DNA from: Anagrus nilaparvatae
Lineage: Eukaryota; Arthropoda; Insecta; Hymenoptera; Mymaridae
Direction of reading: 5' to 3'
Length of the DNA stretch: 64,000 nucleotides
NCBI GenBank assembly: GCA_022575985.1
Contig: JAKSXM010000263.1
Span: 4,878,001-4,942,000 of the forward strand
Shown here: positions 1-13,430 of the stretch, piece after piece
How the letters are laid out: each line of letters begins with the position of its first letter
Numbering within the stretch: the stretch's first letter is position 1
Position numbers and translations under genes: made by a program
The notes under the pieces: model-generated
Database searches by the model: none
Seen by the model: only the letters and a program-made list of their open reading frames with translations
What the model was told of the DNA's origin: nothing

Positions 1-3000
1 AGTACTTTAAATTGATTCAGACCCTTGATAAACTTATTAAAATTTCTTGTAAATTACCCTGAATAGATTTTTGTTCTGTTATTAGCAGCCGAAAATTATA
101 TGATAATATGCTACTGTTACTGCATATTTAAAATTTAATATGCCAACTACATAATAAAAAAACAATATAACATTCTTTTAATGTTCCATCAATTATTTTA
201 AGGGATCACGTGAGTTTTCAAAGTACTGCTATGAATTAGGAAAAATTATAGTAAAAAACATATCAGTACTTTCAACGTATTTAGTGTTTTGCTAAAAGTA
301 TAATAATTTTGAACGAATTTCTCAAGCCTAAACTTGTATCTGTTGTTACTAGCAAAATCTTATAAGATAATATGCTTAGAAACAAAGCGATCTTTAAATT
401 TAAACAGCCAACTGCAGTATAAAATACTTAATCTTTTTTTCGTTCAAGAACTATAAAAAATGGTTGAAGGTTTTTTGTAATTTTGTAAGTTCCAGAATTA
501 ATTATCTTGACTGATAATAAATTGAAACATATAAGCACTTTAAATTGATTCAAACTCTTGATAAACTTATTAAAATTTCTTATAAATTATCCTGAATAGA
601 TTTTTGTTTTGTTATTAGTAGCCGAAAATTATATGATAATATGCTATTGTTACAGTATATTTAAAATTTAATATGCCAACTGCATAATTAAAAAATAATA
701 TAATATTCTGTAATATTTCATAAATAATTATTAGGGATTACGTGAGTTTTCGAAGTACTGCTATGAATTTTCCTAAAATAAATTATAGTAAAAAACATAT
801 CAGTACTTTTAACGTATTTAGTGTATTGCTAAAAGTATAAGAATTTTGGATGAATTTCTCAAGCCTGAACTTGATTGTGTTGTTACTAGCAAAATATTAT
901 ATTAAAATATGCTTAGAAACAAATCAGTCTTTAAGTATAAACAGCCAACTGCAGTATAAAATTCATAATCTTTTTTTCGATCTAAAACTAAAAAAAAAGG
1001 TTCAAGGTATTTTGTAAATTTGGAAGTTCCAGAATTAATTATCTTTACAGGAAATAAATTTAAACATATAAGTACTTTAAATTGATTCATACTCTTGATC
1101 AACTTATTAAAATTTCCAATGAAATACCCTGAATAGAATTTTGTTCTGTTATTAGTAGCCAAAAATTATATGATAATATGCTACTGTTACAGCATATTTA
1201 AAATTTAATATGCCAACTACATAATTAAAAAATAATATAATATTCTCTAATATTTCATAAATAATTATTAGGGATCACGTGAGTTTTCGAAGTACTGCTA
1301 TGAATTTTCCTAAAATAAATTATAGTAAAAAACATATCAGTACTTTTAACGTATTTAGTGTATTGCTAAAAGTATAAGAATTTTGGATTAATTTCTCAAG
1401 CCTGAACTTGATTCTGTTGTTAATAGCAAAATATTATATGAAAATATGCTTAGAAACATATCAGTCTTTAAGTATAAACAGCCAACTGCAGTATAAAATT
1501 CTTAATCTTTTTATCGTTCTAAAACTATAAAAAAAGGTTCAAGGTATTTTGTAAATTTGGATGTTCCAGAATTAATTATCTTTACAGGAAATAAATTTAA
1601 ACATATCAGTACTTTAAATTGATTCAGACCCTTGATAAACTTATTAAAATTTCTTGCAAATTACCCTGAATAGATTTTTGTTCTGTTATTAGCAGCCGAA
1701 AATTATATGATAATATGCTACTGTTACAGTATATTTAAAATTTTATATGCCAACTACATAATAAAAAAACAATATAACATTCTTTTAATGCTCCATCAAT
1801 AATTTTAAGGGATCACGTGAGTTTTCAAAGTACTGCTATGAATTAGGAAAAATTATAGTAAAAAACATATCAGTACTTTCAACGTATTTAGTGTTTTGCT
1901 AAAAGTATAATAATTTTTAACGAATTTCTCAAGCCTAAACTTGTATCTGTTGTTACCAGCAAAATCTTATAGGATAATATGCTTAGAAACAAATCAGTCT
2001 TTAAATTTAAACAGCCAACTGCAGTATAAAATACTTAATCTTTTTTTCGTTCTAGAACTATAAAAAAAGTTTCAAGGTTTTTTGTAATTTTGTAAGTTCC
2101 AGAATTAATTATCTTGACTGAAAATAAATTGAAACATATCAGTACTTTAAATTGATTCAGACCCTTGATAAACTTATTAAAATTTCTTATAAATTACCCT
2201 GAATAGTTTTTTGTTCTGTTATTAATAGCCGAAAATTATATGATAATACGCTACTGTTACAGCATATTTAAAATTTAATATGCCAACTACATAATTAAAA
2301 AATAATATAATATTCTGTAATATTCTATCAATAATTATAAGGGATAACGTGAGGTTTCGAAGTACTGCTATGAATTCTCCTAAAACCAATTATAGTAAAA
2401 AACATAACAGTACTCTCAAATTATTTGGTCCGTTGATAAAATTATAAAAATTTTGGCTGAATTTCTGAAGTTTGAATTGGATTCTGTTATCACCAGCAAA
2501 ATATTATAAGATAGTATGCTAAGAAACAACGCAGTCTTTAAATTTAAACAGCCAACTGCAGTATAAAATACTTAATCTTTTTTTCGTTCTAGAACTATAA
2601 AAAAAGGTTCAAGGTTTTTTTGTAATTTTGTAAGTTCCAGAATAAATTATCTGGACTGAAAATAAATTGAAACATATAAGTACTTTAAATTGATTCAGAC
2701 TCTTGATAAACTTATTAAAATTTCTTATAAATTACCCTGAATAGATTTTTGTTCTGTTATTAGTAGCCGAAAATTATATGATAATATGCTACTGTTACAG
2801 CATATATAAAATTTATAATGCCAACTGCATAATTAAAAAATAATAAAATATTCTGATAATATTCAATCAATAATTTTAAGGGATCACGTGAGTTTTTAAA
2901 GTAATGCTATGAATTAGGAAAACTTATAGTAAAAAACATATCAGTACTTGCAACTGATTTAGTCTGTTGATAAAATTATAAAAATTTTGAATAAATTTCT

Positions 3001-6000
3001 CAAGCCTGAATTTGATTTTGTTGTTACCAGCAAAATATTAAAAGATATTATTATTTTGCTTAGAAACAAAGCAGTGTTTAAATTTAAACAGCCAACTGCA
3101 GTATAAAATACTTAATCTTTTTTTCGTTCTAGAACTATAAAAAAAGGTTCAAGGTTTTTTGTAATTTTGTAAGTTCCAGAATTAATTATCTTGACAAAAA
3201 ATAAATTTAAACATATCAGTACTTTAAATTGATTCAGACTCTTGATAAACTTATTAAAATTTCTTGTAAATTACCCTGAATAGTTTTTTGTTCTGTTATT
3301 AGTAGCCGAAAATTATATGATAATATGCTACTGTTACAGCATATTTAAAATTTAATATGCTAACTGCATAATTAAAAAATAATATAAAATTCTGTAATAT
3401 TCCATCAATAATTATAAGGGATTACGTGAGGTTTCGAAGTACTGCTATGAATTCTCCTAAAACCAATTATAATAAAAAACATAACAGTACTCTCAAATTA
3501 TTTAGTCTGTTGATAAAATTATAAAAATTTTGGCTGAATTTCTGAAGCTTGAATTGGATTCTGTTGTTACCAGCAAAATATTATAAGATACTATGCTAAG
3601 AAACAACGCAGTCTTTAAATTTAAACAGCCAACTGCAGTATAAAATACTTAATCTTTTTTTCGTTCTAGAACTATAAAAAAAGGTTCAAGGTTTTTTTGT
3701 AATTTTGTAAGTTCCAGAATAAATTATCTGGACTGAAAATAAATTGAAACATATAAGTACTTTAAATTGATTCAGACTCTTGATAAACTTATTAAAATTT
3801 CTTGTAAATTACTCTGAATAGATTTTTGTTCTGTTATTAATAGCCGGAAATTATATGATAATATGCTACTGTTACAGCATATTTAAAATTTAATCTGCCA
3901 ACTGCATAACTAAAAAAAATACAATATTCTGATAATATTCAATCAATAATTTTAAGGGATCACGTGAGTTTTCAAAGTACTGCTATGATTTAGGAAAAAT
4001 TATAGTAAAAAACATATCAGTACTTTCAACTGATTTAGTCTGTTGATAAAATTATAAAAATTTTAGATGAATTTCTCAAGCCTGAATTTGATTCTGTTAA
4101 TATTAAAAGATATTATTATTTTGCTTAGAAACAAAGCAGTCTTTAAATTGAAACAGCCAACTGCAGTATAAAATACTTAATCTTTTTTTCGTTCTAGAAC
4201 TATAAAAAAAGGTTCAAGGTTTTTTGTAATTTAGTAAATTCCAGAATTAATTATCTTGACAAAAAATAGATTTAAACATATTAGTACTTTAAATTGATTC
4301 AGACTCTTGATAAACTTATTAAAATTTCTTGTAAATACCCTGAATAGATTTTTGTTCTGTTATTAGTAGCCGAAAATTATATGATAATATGCTACTGTTA
4401 CAGCATATTTAAAATTTTATATGCCAACTACATAATAAAAAAACAATATAACATTCTTTTAATGTTCCATCAATAATTTTAAGGGATCACGTGAGTTTTC
4501 AAAGTACAGCTATGAATTAGGAAAAATTATAGTAAAAAACATATCAGTACTTTCAACGTATTTAGTGTATTGCTAAAAGTATAATAATTTTGAACGAATT
4601 TCTCAAGCCTAAACTTGTATCTGTTGTTACTAGCAAAATATTATATTAAAATATGCTTAGAAACAAATCAGTCTTTAAGTATAAACAGCCAACTGCAGTA
4701 TAAAATTCATAATCTTTTTTTCGATCTAAAACTAAAAAAAAAGGTTCAAGGTATTTTGTAAATTTGGAAGTTCCAGAATTAATTATCTTTACAGGAAATA
4801 AATTTAAACATATAAGTACTTTAAATTGATTCATACTCTTGATCAACTTATTAAAATTTCCAATGAAATACCCTGAATAGAATTTTGTTCTGTTATTAGT
4901 AGCCAAAAATTATATGATAATATGCTACTGTTACAGTATATTTAAAATTTAATATGCGAACTGCAGAATTAAAAAATAATATAATATTCTGTAATATTCC
5001 ATCAATAATTATAAGGGATTACGTGGGTTTTCGAAGTACTGCTATGAAATTTCCCAAAACAAATTATAGGAAAATAACATAACAGTACTTTCAAATTATT
5101 TACTCTGTTGATAAAATTATAAAAATTTTGGATAAATTTCTCAAGCCTGAATTTCATTCTTTCGTTACAAGCAAAATATTATAAGATATTATGCTTAGAA
5201 ACAAGCAGTTTTAAATTTAATCAGCCAACTGCATTATAAAATACTAAATCGTTTTATCATTCTACAACTATAAAAGAAGCTTCTAGTTTTCTTGTAAATT
5301 TGGAAGTTCCAGAATTAATTATCTTGACTGAAAATAAATTAAAATATATAAGTACTTTAAATTGAATCATACTCTTGATAAACTTATTAAAATTTCTTAT
5401 AAATTACCCTGAATAGTTTTTTGTTCTGTTATTAGTAGCCGAAAATTATATGATAATATGCTACTGTTACAGCATATTTAAAATTTAATATGCTAACTGC
5501 ATAATTAAAAAATAATATAAAATTCTGTAATATTCCATCAATAATTATAAGGGATTACGTGAGGTTTCGAAGTACTGCTATGAATTCTCCTAAAACCAAT
5601 TATAATAAAAAACATAACAGTACTCTCAAATTATTTAGTCTGTTGATAAAATTATAAAAATTTTGGCTGAATTTCTGAAGCTTGAATTGGATTCTGTTGT
5701 TACCAGCAAAATATTATAAGATAATATGCTTAGAAACAACGCAGTCTTAAATTTAAGCAGCCAACTGCAGTATAAAATACTTTCTAATATAAATACGTTC
5801 TAGAACTATAAAAAAAGTTTCAAGGTTTTTTGTAATTTTGTAAGTTCCAGAATTAATTATCTTGACAAAAAATAAATTTAAACATATCAGTACTTTAAAT
5901 TGATTCAGACTCTTGATAAACTTATTAAAATTTCTTGTAAATTACCCTGAATAGATTTTTGTTCTGTTATTAATAGCCGGAAATTATATGATAATATGCT

Positions 6001-6593
6001 ACTGTTACAGCATATTTAAAATTTAATATGCCAACTGCATAACTAAAAAAAAATACAATATTCTGATAATATTCAATCAATAGTTTTAAGGGATCACGTG
6101 AGTTTTCAAAGTACTGCTATGAATTAGGAAAAATTATAGTAAAAAACATATCAGTACTTTCAACTGATTTAGTCTGTTGATAAAATTATAAAAATTTTGG
6201 ATGAATTTCTCAAGCCTGAATTTGATTCTGTTAATATTAAAAGATATTATTATTTTGCTTAGAAACAAAGCAGTCTTTAAATTTAAACAGCCAACTGCAT
6301 TATAAAATATTGAATTTTTTTATCTTTCTAGAACAATAAAAAAAGGTTCAAGGTCTTTTGTTAATTTAGAAGTTCTAGTATAAACTATCTTGACAGAAAA
6401 TAAATTTAAACATGTCAGTACTTTATATTTATTCAGACTCTTGATAAACTTATTAAAATTCCTGATGAATTAACCTGAATATATTTTTGTTCTGTTATTA
6501 GCAGCCGAAAATGATATGATAATATTCTACTGTTACAGCATATTTAAAATTCAATATGCCAACTGCATAATTAAAAAATAGTATAATATTCTG
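1..6593. repeat. Dimeric satellite array, ~535 bp period
   Basis: Landmark words recur about every 535 bp: AGTACTTTAAATTGATTCA is at or near 5, 535, 1,071, 1,608, 2,140, 2,677, 3,216, 3,753, 4,285, 4,816, 5,350, 5,888 and, diverged, 6,419. Between two of these lies a related half-unit starting CAGTACT(T/C)TCAA, so the repeat is a dimer of two diverged ~267 bp monomers. Both halves share the layout 'cagtact... ctgttrtta...gataatatgct...cagccaactgca'. Unit variants are shared at long range (about 880-1,195 equals 4,624-4,939; 3,240-3,720 closely matches 5,368-5,720), which points to higher-order duplication or gene conversion. No gene is supported; the 86-codon minus-strand frames at 902-1,162 and 4,646-4,906 are satellite sequence. 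Confidence 0.93.
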
Positions 6594-7800
6594 TTATTAA
6601 ATAATACGACCTTTCCAGACAATGATAAAATTCTTAAATACTCGTGCTGATATTAGGTGTAATATTTACATTCTAAATATATCAGACAGTCTAGTATTAT
6701 GTACTAGACTAACTATCAATAAGATATTTAAAAAATTTTTATGTTGGGAAATTCCAAAAAATTTTTAGGAAAATCCCAAGGTCATTTCACCTCTTGTCGA
6801 AACATTGTGAGGCTTCATCAGTATGATCACTGTTTAGCCTTAATCATAGATGTCCAAGATTTAAATAAAAAATCAATTTTTTATTTTTTAAAAATTAAGA
6901 AAACTTCTTTCGAATTATTAATTCAAAAAAGTACTGACTCGGCGAAGATGAACTGTGAAATGATGGGGAGAGAAAGAGATTTTTACTCCCACCATCCCTC
7001 ACAAAGGCCATCTGGTCCAACAGTGTTATAAAGAATGCACGTAGTACAAAAAACAAACTACTTGAAAATAAATTTTTGAAAAAAGATTTAAAAAAAATTT
7101 TTTAAATTAAAATTATTTAAAAAAAAAATAAAATTTTTAATTGCTTATTGAGGGAAATTTTGATGATATTAAACAAGCTGTTAAATTATTTAAAGCGCCG
7201 TCAATGCTTCAATTTGAAAATTTTTTAATTTTACGTCTGGTATGAAAAATTACGATTATTAAATAATACGACCTTTCCAGACAATGATAAAATTCTTAAA
7301 TACTCGTGCTGATATGTGGTGTAGTATTTACACTCTAAATATATCAGACAGTGTAGTATTATGTTAAGAACAATCAATAAGATGTTTAAAAATTTTTTAT
7401 GTTGGGAAATTCCGAAATATATTACGGAAAATCCCAAATTAATAATTTGAAAGAAATTTTTTGTTTTTTTAATTTTTAAAAAATAAAAAATTGATTTTTT
7501 ATTAAAATCTTGGTCATCTATGATTAAGGCTAAACAGTGATCATACTGATGAAGCCTCACACTGTTTAGCCAATAGGCGAAATGACCTTGAGATTTTCCA
7601 AAAAATTTTTCGGAATTTCCCAACATAAAAAATTTTTAAACATCTTATTGATTGTTCTTAACATAATAATACTACACTGTCTGATATATTTAGAGTGTAA
7701 ATATTACACCACATGTCAGCACGAGTATTTAAGAATTTTATCATTGTCTGGAAAGGTCGTATTATTTAATAATCGTAATTTTTCATACGAGACGTAAAAT
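6594..7800. mobile_element. Hairpin MITE copies inside the satellite
   Basis: The satellite breaks at 6,594 and resumes at about 7,800. The complete copy is 7,226-7,800: its left end ATTTTACGTCTGGTATGAAA is mirrored by TTTCATACGAGACGTAAAAT at the right, and the arms are complementary for over 200 bp around a short loop near 7,520. A second, end-truncated copy begins at 6,594 with TTATTAAATAATACGACC in the same orientation as the left arm and runs to about 7,060. No transposase is present, so these are non-autonomous. Open frames here (6,741-7,031; 7,231-7,626; 7,582-7,797) are arms of the hairpin read on both strands, not genes. Confidence 0.8.
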
Positions 7801-8230
7801 TAAAAAATAATATTCTGTTAATATTCCTTCAATAATTTTAAAGGATCTCACGTGAGTTTTCAAAGTACTGCTATGAATTTTCCTAAAACAAATTATAGTA
7901 AAAAACATATCAGTACTTTCAACTGATTTAGTCTCTTGATAATATTATAAAAATTTTGGATGAATTTCTCAAGCCTGAATTTTATTCTGTTTTTTACCAG
8001 CAAGATAATATAAGATATTATGCTTAGAAACAAAGCAGTCTTTAAATTTAAACAGCCAACTGTATTGTAAAATACTTAATTTTTTTTTCTTTCCAGATTT
8101 ATAAAACAATTTAAAAGCTATTTTGTAAATTTAGAAGTTCCAGAATAAACTATCTTGCCAGAAAATATATTCAAACATGTCAGTACTTTAAATTTATTTA
8201 GATTCTTGATAACCTTATTAAAATTAATAA
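7801..8230. repeat. Resumed end of the dimeric satellite
   Basis: After the MITE the ~267 bp half-units continue (CAGTACTTTCAACTGATTTAG near 7,912; CAGTACTTTAAATTTATTTAG near 8,181). The array decays into unrelated sequence at about 8,230. Divergence from the internal consensus is higher than in the left part, as expected at the edge of a satellite. Confidence 0.8.
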
Positions 8231-8960
8231 TTTGCTACAGATATAACATATTTGTTGACGCATTTTTCTACGAATAAATAGTTTACATAGATATACTGAA
8301 ATATAAAAAGATAAAGAAAATATTTAAATTATCATGAAATTTTATGAATCTTGTTCATTTCTTGGTCTGTCGTTGTGATGAGAACATTTACACCTATAAA
8401 GTAATTAGAAGTATATAAACACCTTGCTTTGTTTACTATTTTATCTTCTCCGTCAGTCTTGATATGAAATTATGCGTGTAAAAAGAATTGATTTTCGTAT
8501 ATAAATAAGGTTTGTTTTGAGTGAATTCTATAGAAACCCATGCTGATAATGTAGAAATTTCTTTGAGTTTTACATGATAATAGAAAAGGTGTTTAATTTT
8601 TCACAAAATTTAGCAATAATAAATTATTCTAAAATTGTTTGCTTTTGATATTAAAAATTTCTACTTTTCACTTAGACTCCTTATATACGACAGTATCTGA
8701 ATATATTTTAACTATGGAATTGAAGTACACAATAATTCCACAGTGTCACTAGTAATTGCGCCAAAATTAACGTCGAAAAAAGTAAGGTTATATTTTTATG
8801 AGTTTATTGACACATAATTTGATATGTGCATACTATTTAATTATAAAAGACTTATTATGTCACTTTATTCACAGTTTATTTCTGTACTTAATAATGACAC
8901 GAGAAATACAAAATTTTTGAATTTACATTGTATAAACTTCAAAAGTAAAGAACGATAACA
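8231..8960. other. AT-rich spacer, no feature recognised
   Basis: About 730 bp of AT-rich DNA between two tandem arrays. I see no long open frame, RNA gene or clear repeat in it. Confidence 0.6.
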
Positions 8961-9550
8961 AAATTGACTTCTTACTATTTTAGTGCACGCGCATCAATTT
9001 TTAATGAATTTGAAGCAAACACCAACAGTACTTTTGAGTTTAGCCCATTCCTTGTATTCTGCTTAAAAAGCTTGGATTTAAATTTAAAGTATGTTTTCAT
9101 TTTGATACGGGAACGAAAAATTATTACCTTTAAATAGATCTTTAGAAATTTTATATCAAACAAGTCATCATTTTCAATTGAATTAGATTGATTTTCAATT
9201 TCTGCTAACTTAGAATCAGTTAATTTCATAATGAAAAAACAAAATGTTACTGCATTACTTTTATTATAAAGATTATTAATGAATTTTGAGCGAGCACAAG
9301 CAGTACTTTTGAGTCTCGTGCATAAATGTAATTATATTTAAAAAAAATTATATTATAATTTACAAATTTTTATACTTTTGACAAAGAAATGAAAAATTAT
9401 TTAATTCAAATTTTAATTTAAAAGTTGTAGACCAAGCAAGTCCAAATTTTGAATCGAAATTGATTAATTTTAATTTCTAGAAATAGATTCTCTATTAATT
9501 TCATAAGAAAAAAATTTAAAGTCACTGAATATAGATTTACAATGAATTTC
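8961..9550. repeat. Second, degenerate tandem array (left part)
   Basis: The block 'AGCAAACACCAACAGTACTTTTGAGTTTAGCCCATTCC' style recurs at about 9,015 and 9,293 with a spacing near 280 bp, and continues to the right of the LINE at 9,551-11,063. Units share a 'CAGTACTTTTGA' core followed by 'TTCTGCTTAAAAA.CTTG'. Period and core word resemble the half-unit of the first satellite, so a distant common origin is possible but not shown. Confidence 0.6.
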
Positions 9551-9551
9551 A

Positions 9552-9597
<46 letters not shown>

Positions 9598-11063
9598 AGC
9601 TGTACATAAGTTTACACATATTGGTTACATATACATATGAAATATATACTACGTTATACAATATGTCCACATGGACTCGTAGTCCGAGCGTGGAACTAGC
9701 TGCTATAGCTGCAAGAATTAACAAATATTACATCTTAATATAATATAAAATATTTTGTTCTGTAAAGTTTTTATTAATTTAATGGTAACTATTTAATAGC
9801 CTCTTCTGTTTAACATATTTAGCCTCTTTATATTATTTAATCTACTTGATTTTATATAATTCTAATTATTTTTGCTTAACCATAATTTAATGTTTTGGAT
9901 GTTGCTTATTTTTTTACTATTATTTACTTTTATTTTTTCTTTCATATCAATAGGCAGCCTATTGAATATTGTTATTGCATTATAAAGGCTACTTTTTTGT
10001 CCCATTTTTCTTTTTTTACCTATAGGGGTTATTTTTCTAGTTCTATTTTGCTTTAGCTTGTACTTCTCTATTAAATACTGAATTTTACTTTTAATGACTG
10101 TAATATAATATAGATTTTTTACTGATAACAATTTTCTGTACTCTTCTTCGAATTCTGGTAAATGTTTGTACTTTTTGTATATGATTTTTTGTATTTTTTG
10201 TAGTACTGAGTTTAAAAGGTCTATATTGTTGTTATATGCACTGCCCCATGCCACCATGCCATACATCACAGTGGATTGTATAAGTGCATAGTATTTTTGT
10301 AACGTTTGTTTGTAGTTTAGTACTCTACTCAGTTTCCGTATAATATAGGTATAAAAAGCTAAATTCTTTACTGTTTTTTTTATTTGAGTTTCCCACCTTA
10401 GATTTGAATCTATTATGATACCCAGGAACTTGCTTTCAACAACCCTTTTAATCGTGTTCATTTCAATTTCAACCTTAAACTCTTTGGGTTGCGTAGATTT
10501 ATATATGGAAAAAGTGGTATATTCTGTCTTTTCTATGTTTAGTAATAGTTTGTTCGTATTTAGCCAATCATATATTCTCCCCATTTTGTGATTAGCGTCC
10601 CGTTCAACCTCTATCCAATTCTTTCTTCTACATATCACTGTTGTATCATCTGCAAACGATATGATATCATTTTCAAATAGATACAACAGTTCATTTATGT
10701 ATATAAGGAATAGTATTGGACCTAGGACTGACCCCTGTGGTACTCCTATCTCGACATTACATTCTTTACTATAACAGTCATCTATTTTTACAATTTGCTT
10801 CCGATTTACTAGGTAACTTTTAATTATATTTTTTGTCTTTCCACGTATACCAATATTTTCTAATTTACTATATAGTATGTTATGTTCAACCATATCGAAT
10901 GCTTTTTGTAGGTCAAGGAATATTACCGCCATAGGGGTAGAGGTGTCTAGAGTTTCGTATATATTTTCAGTTAAGTAATCAATGGCCATACTTGTGTTGC
11001 AGCCTTCTCTAAATCCGTATTGTCTTTTTGCTAAAATTTCGTATTTTTCTAGGTAACTGACTA
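9551..11063 (-). mobile_element. 5'-truncated non-LTR retrotransposon (CR1/L2-like)
   Basis: A minus-strand reverse transcriptase ORF with an (AAT)n microsatellite tail at 9,551-9,592, which marks the 3' end. The 5' break lies near 11,063, where the flanking tandem array (ACTAACAGTACTTTCGAGT) resumes. The body is therefore a 5'-truncated insertion of about 1.5 kb into the second array. The tail type and RT signature fit the CR1/L2/Daphne group better than the R1-type LINEs elsewhere in this window; clade assignment is by eye. Confidence 0.85.
9862..11060 (-). CDS. LINE reverse transcriptase (C-terminal half of ORF2)
   Basis: The frame is open from about 11,060 down to the stop at 9,862, so the ATG at 10,989 is probably internal. 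Visible RT motifs in order: QYGFREGCNTS upstream of that ATG, FLDLQKAFD (first catalytic Asp), GVPQGSVLGPILFLIYINEL, then FADDTTV (the catalytic ADD pair), followed by the thumb region and a lysine-rich tail. Endonuclease and the N-terminal fingers are missing because of 5' truncation. The frame is uninterrupted for about 400 codons, so this is a fairly recent insertion, but without its 5' part it cannot be autonomous. RT would reverse-transcribe the element RNA at a nicked target. Confidence 0.9.
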
Positions 11064-11890
11064 AAACACTAACAGTACTTTCGAGTGTTGCCTTTTCCTT
11101 TGATTATGTTTGAAAAACTTGAGTAATAATTAAAAAATATTTTTTATTCTGGTGTGCGAATGACAAATTGGTGACTTCAAATTGAGCTTTAGAATTTGTA
11201 GACTAAGCAGGTAAAAATAAAAACTTAAATTAAATTGATTTGAGTTTGCTACAAAAAAAGAGTTAATTGATTTCATATAGGAAAAATGTAAAGAAACTGT
11301 ATCACTTTAAATAGAATTTTCTTGAAAAACGTGAGAAATAATTAAACAATTGTATTTATTTTTATGTGAGAATGATAAAGGCGTAACTTTAAATAGAGCT
11401 CTAGAAATTGTACACAAAGCTAGAAAAAATTGAATAATAAATTAAATTGATTTTATTCTGCTAAGAATAAAAAGTAAATAAATTTTTTTAAATGAAACAT
11501 ATGATAAATTACACTGCATCAGTTGGAATATACAGATTTTCGAAAATTTTCAAGCAAACTCCAGCAATACTGACAAGTTCCGTAATTTAATTTAATTATT
11601 CTTTAAGAATTTGAATCATCTTTTAAAAAAATGTATTTTATTCTGATAAGAGAATTATAATATAACATTTTATACTTGAGCTTCAGATACTGAAGATCAC
11701 ACCAGTCAAAACATTGAATATAATTTAAGCGATTAAGAAATTCTTTTAATAAAGAGTAAATTAGATTCATAAGAGAAAATGTAAATGACTCAGATTAACA
11801 TTTAATTTAAAAAATAAAATAAATATCAAGCAAATACTGGCAGTACTTTTGATTTTAGCCCATTCCTTAAATTCTGCTTAAAAAACTTGA
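11064..11890. repeat. Second, degenerate tandem array (right part)
   Basis: Units continue after the LINE, with recognisable starts at about 11,064 (ACTAACAGTACTTTCGAG), 11,560 (AAACTCCAGCAATACTGACAAG) and 11,830 (AAATACTGGCAGTACTTTTGA), so the spacing is again about 265-280 bp with one poorly conserved unit near 11,300. Confidence 0.55.
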
Positions 11891-11894
11891 TTTA

Positions 11895-13430
11895 TAATTC
11901 ATTAGTTACGAGCTTTCGAAATCACCTAAAACAGCTGAAAATAACTCCAAAGCTAAATTAACCAATTTTGGATCATTTTTAAAATAACAAAATCAGTCTC
12001 GTTTTTAATGAGTTTCTTTACTAAAAATTTCTTTTAATATTTTTTTATTATTTACTTTAATTGTACATATTTGAAGTATTATGTTTCTGTTGAAAATAAT
12101 TTTTCTTTACATTTTCAACGTCTTAGAGCAGTTCAAATGTTAAATATTGGGTTTTTTTAAAATTAAGAGACTTGGGATTTTTCTAGCAGATTCAAATGAT
12201 TTTATATACTAGATTAAAATACGTATTCCCTACTAAAGTTTCTCGTACAATACGAACTCACTATTTATTTTAACATTTTACTACGCTTTACAGGAGAAAT
12301 ATTAATTTTTTTAGTTTTTTGGGTACCAATTATGAGGGGACCAATTTTTTAAAGTTTCGAAGTCTTGAAGGAAAAATTTTCTGAATAATATTTGCTGGAG
12401 TTACTTATATATTTTTTCTCAGGAATTCGATGAATCGCTATTTTTTTTATCTGGGGATTTCCTTAATCATAAAATCTTATGTTTCTATTTTTACTGGTTT
12501 TGTCCAATCTTATATATTTTGCATTAGCAGCCCATTTGAGCCTACCGAGTTGGAAATATTTAAAAATATCATTAATAAAAAAATGGACAGGAAAAAACTG
12601 CTAAAGAAAATACGAAATCGTTTAGCCTTATGATGAAAATTCACTTACTTATCAAATTTTTAAGTTATTGGACATCAAGTAACGTGCAATTAAAATTATA
12701 GGAGAATTATTGCAAAATCTTAAATTATTAATAAACTCGTTTATTAAAAAACAAAAAGTTTTAGAATTTTATCGAGTAGTTTTTTTCTGATTATTTATTT
12801 ATTAAAGATAATTTTAAATATTTCCAACCCTGTAGACTCAAATGGGCTACTAATGCAAAATATATAAGATTGTACAAAACCATTCAAAATAAAAACATAA
12901 GATTTTATGGCAAAAGAACTAGTTATAATCGAATTGCTGAGTAAAAAATATATAAATAAATTGGTTCCCTCATAATTGGTACCCTAAAAAACTAAACATT
13001 TATTTTTCTCGTGTAAGGCGTAGTAAAATTTTAAAATAAATAATGAGTTCGAATTGTACGGGAAAATTCATTACGAATACGTCTTTTAGTCCAATTCATA
13101 CTCCATCTTTTAGTCCATTTGAATCTGCTATAAAAATCCCAAGTCTATGAATTTTTAAAAAATCTAAAATTTAACATTTGAACTGCTCTAAGACGTTGAA
13201 AATTAAAATAAAAATTATTTTCAACAGAAAGATAATACTGAATAATATGTAAAATTAAAGTAAATAATAAAAAAATCTGAAAAGAAATGAGTAATAAACA
13301 AAATCATTAAAAACGAGACTGATTTTGTTATTTTAAAAATGATCCCAAATTGGTAAATTTAGCTTTGGAGTTGTTTTCAGCTGTTTTAGATAATTTCTAA
13401 AGCTCGTTACTAATGAATTATATTTAATTT
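11895..13430. mobile_element. 1.5 kb foldback element (near-complete palindrome)
   Basis: The left arm starting TAATTCATTAGTTACGAGC at 11,895 is mirrored by GCTCGTTACTAATGAATTA ending at 13,430. Internal pairs confirm complementarity through the arms: GGTACCAATTATGAGGGGACC near 12,324 with the mirror near 12,965, and CTTATATATTTTGCATTAG near 12,508 with the mirror near 12,850. The centre is near 12,662. There is no transposase. The open frame at 12,430-12,633 lies wholly in the left arm and is not supported as a gene. Confidence 0.85.

Noticed and set aside
902..1162. Minus-strand 86-codon frame duplicated exactly at 4,646-4,906
   Set aside because: It is part of the tandem satellite; the identity reflects array duplication and not a gene family.
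7231..7626. 131-codon frame at 7,231-7,626 as a gene
   Set aside because: Lies completely in the arms of the hairpin MITE, with mirror frames on the other strand.
9551..11063. R1-type affiliation for the LINE at 9,551-11,063
   Set aside because: Its RT motifs (FLDLQKAFD, FADDTTV) and (AAT)n tail differ from the three R1-type copies, which have GYADDVAL and a hairpin plus poly-A.
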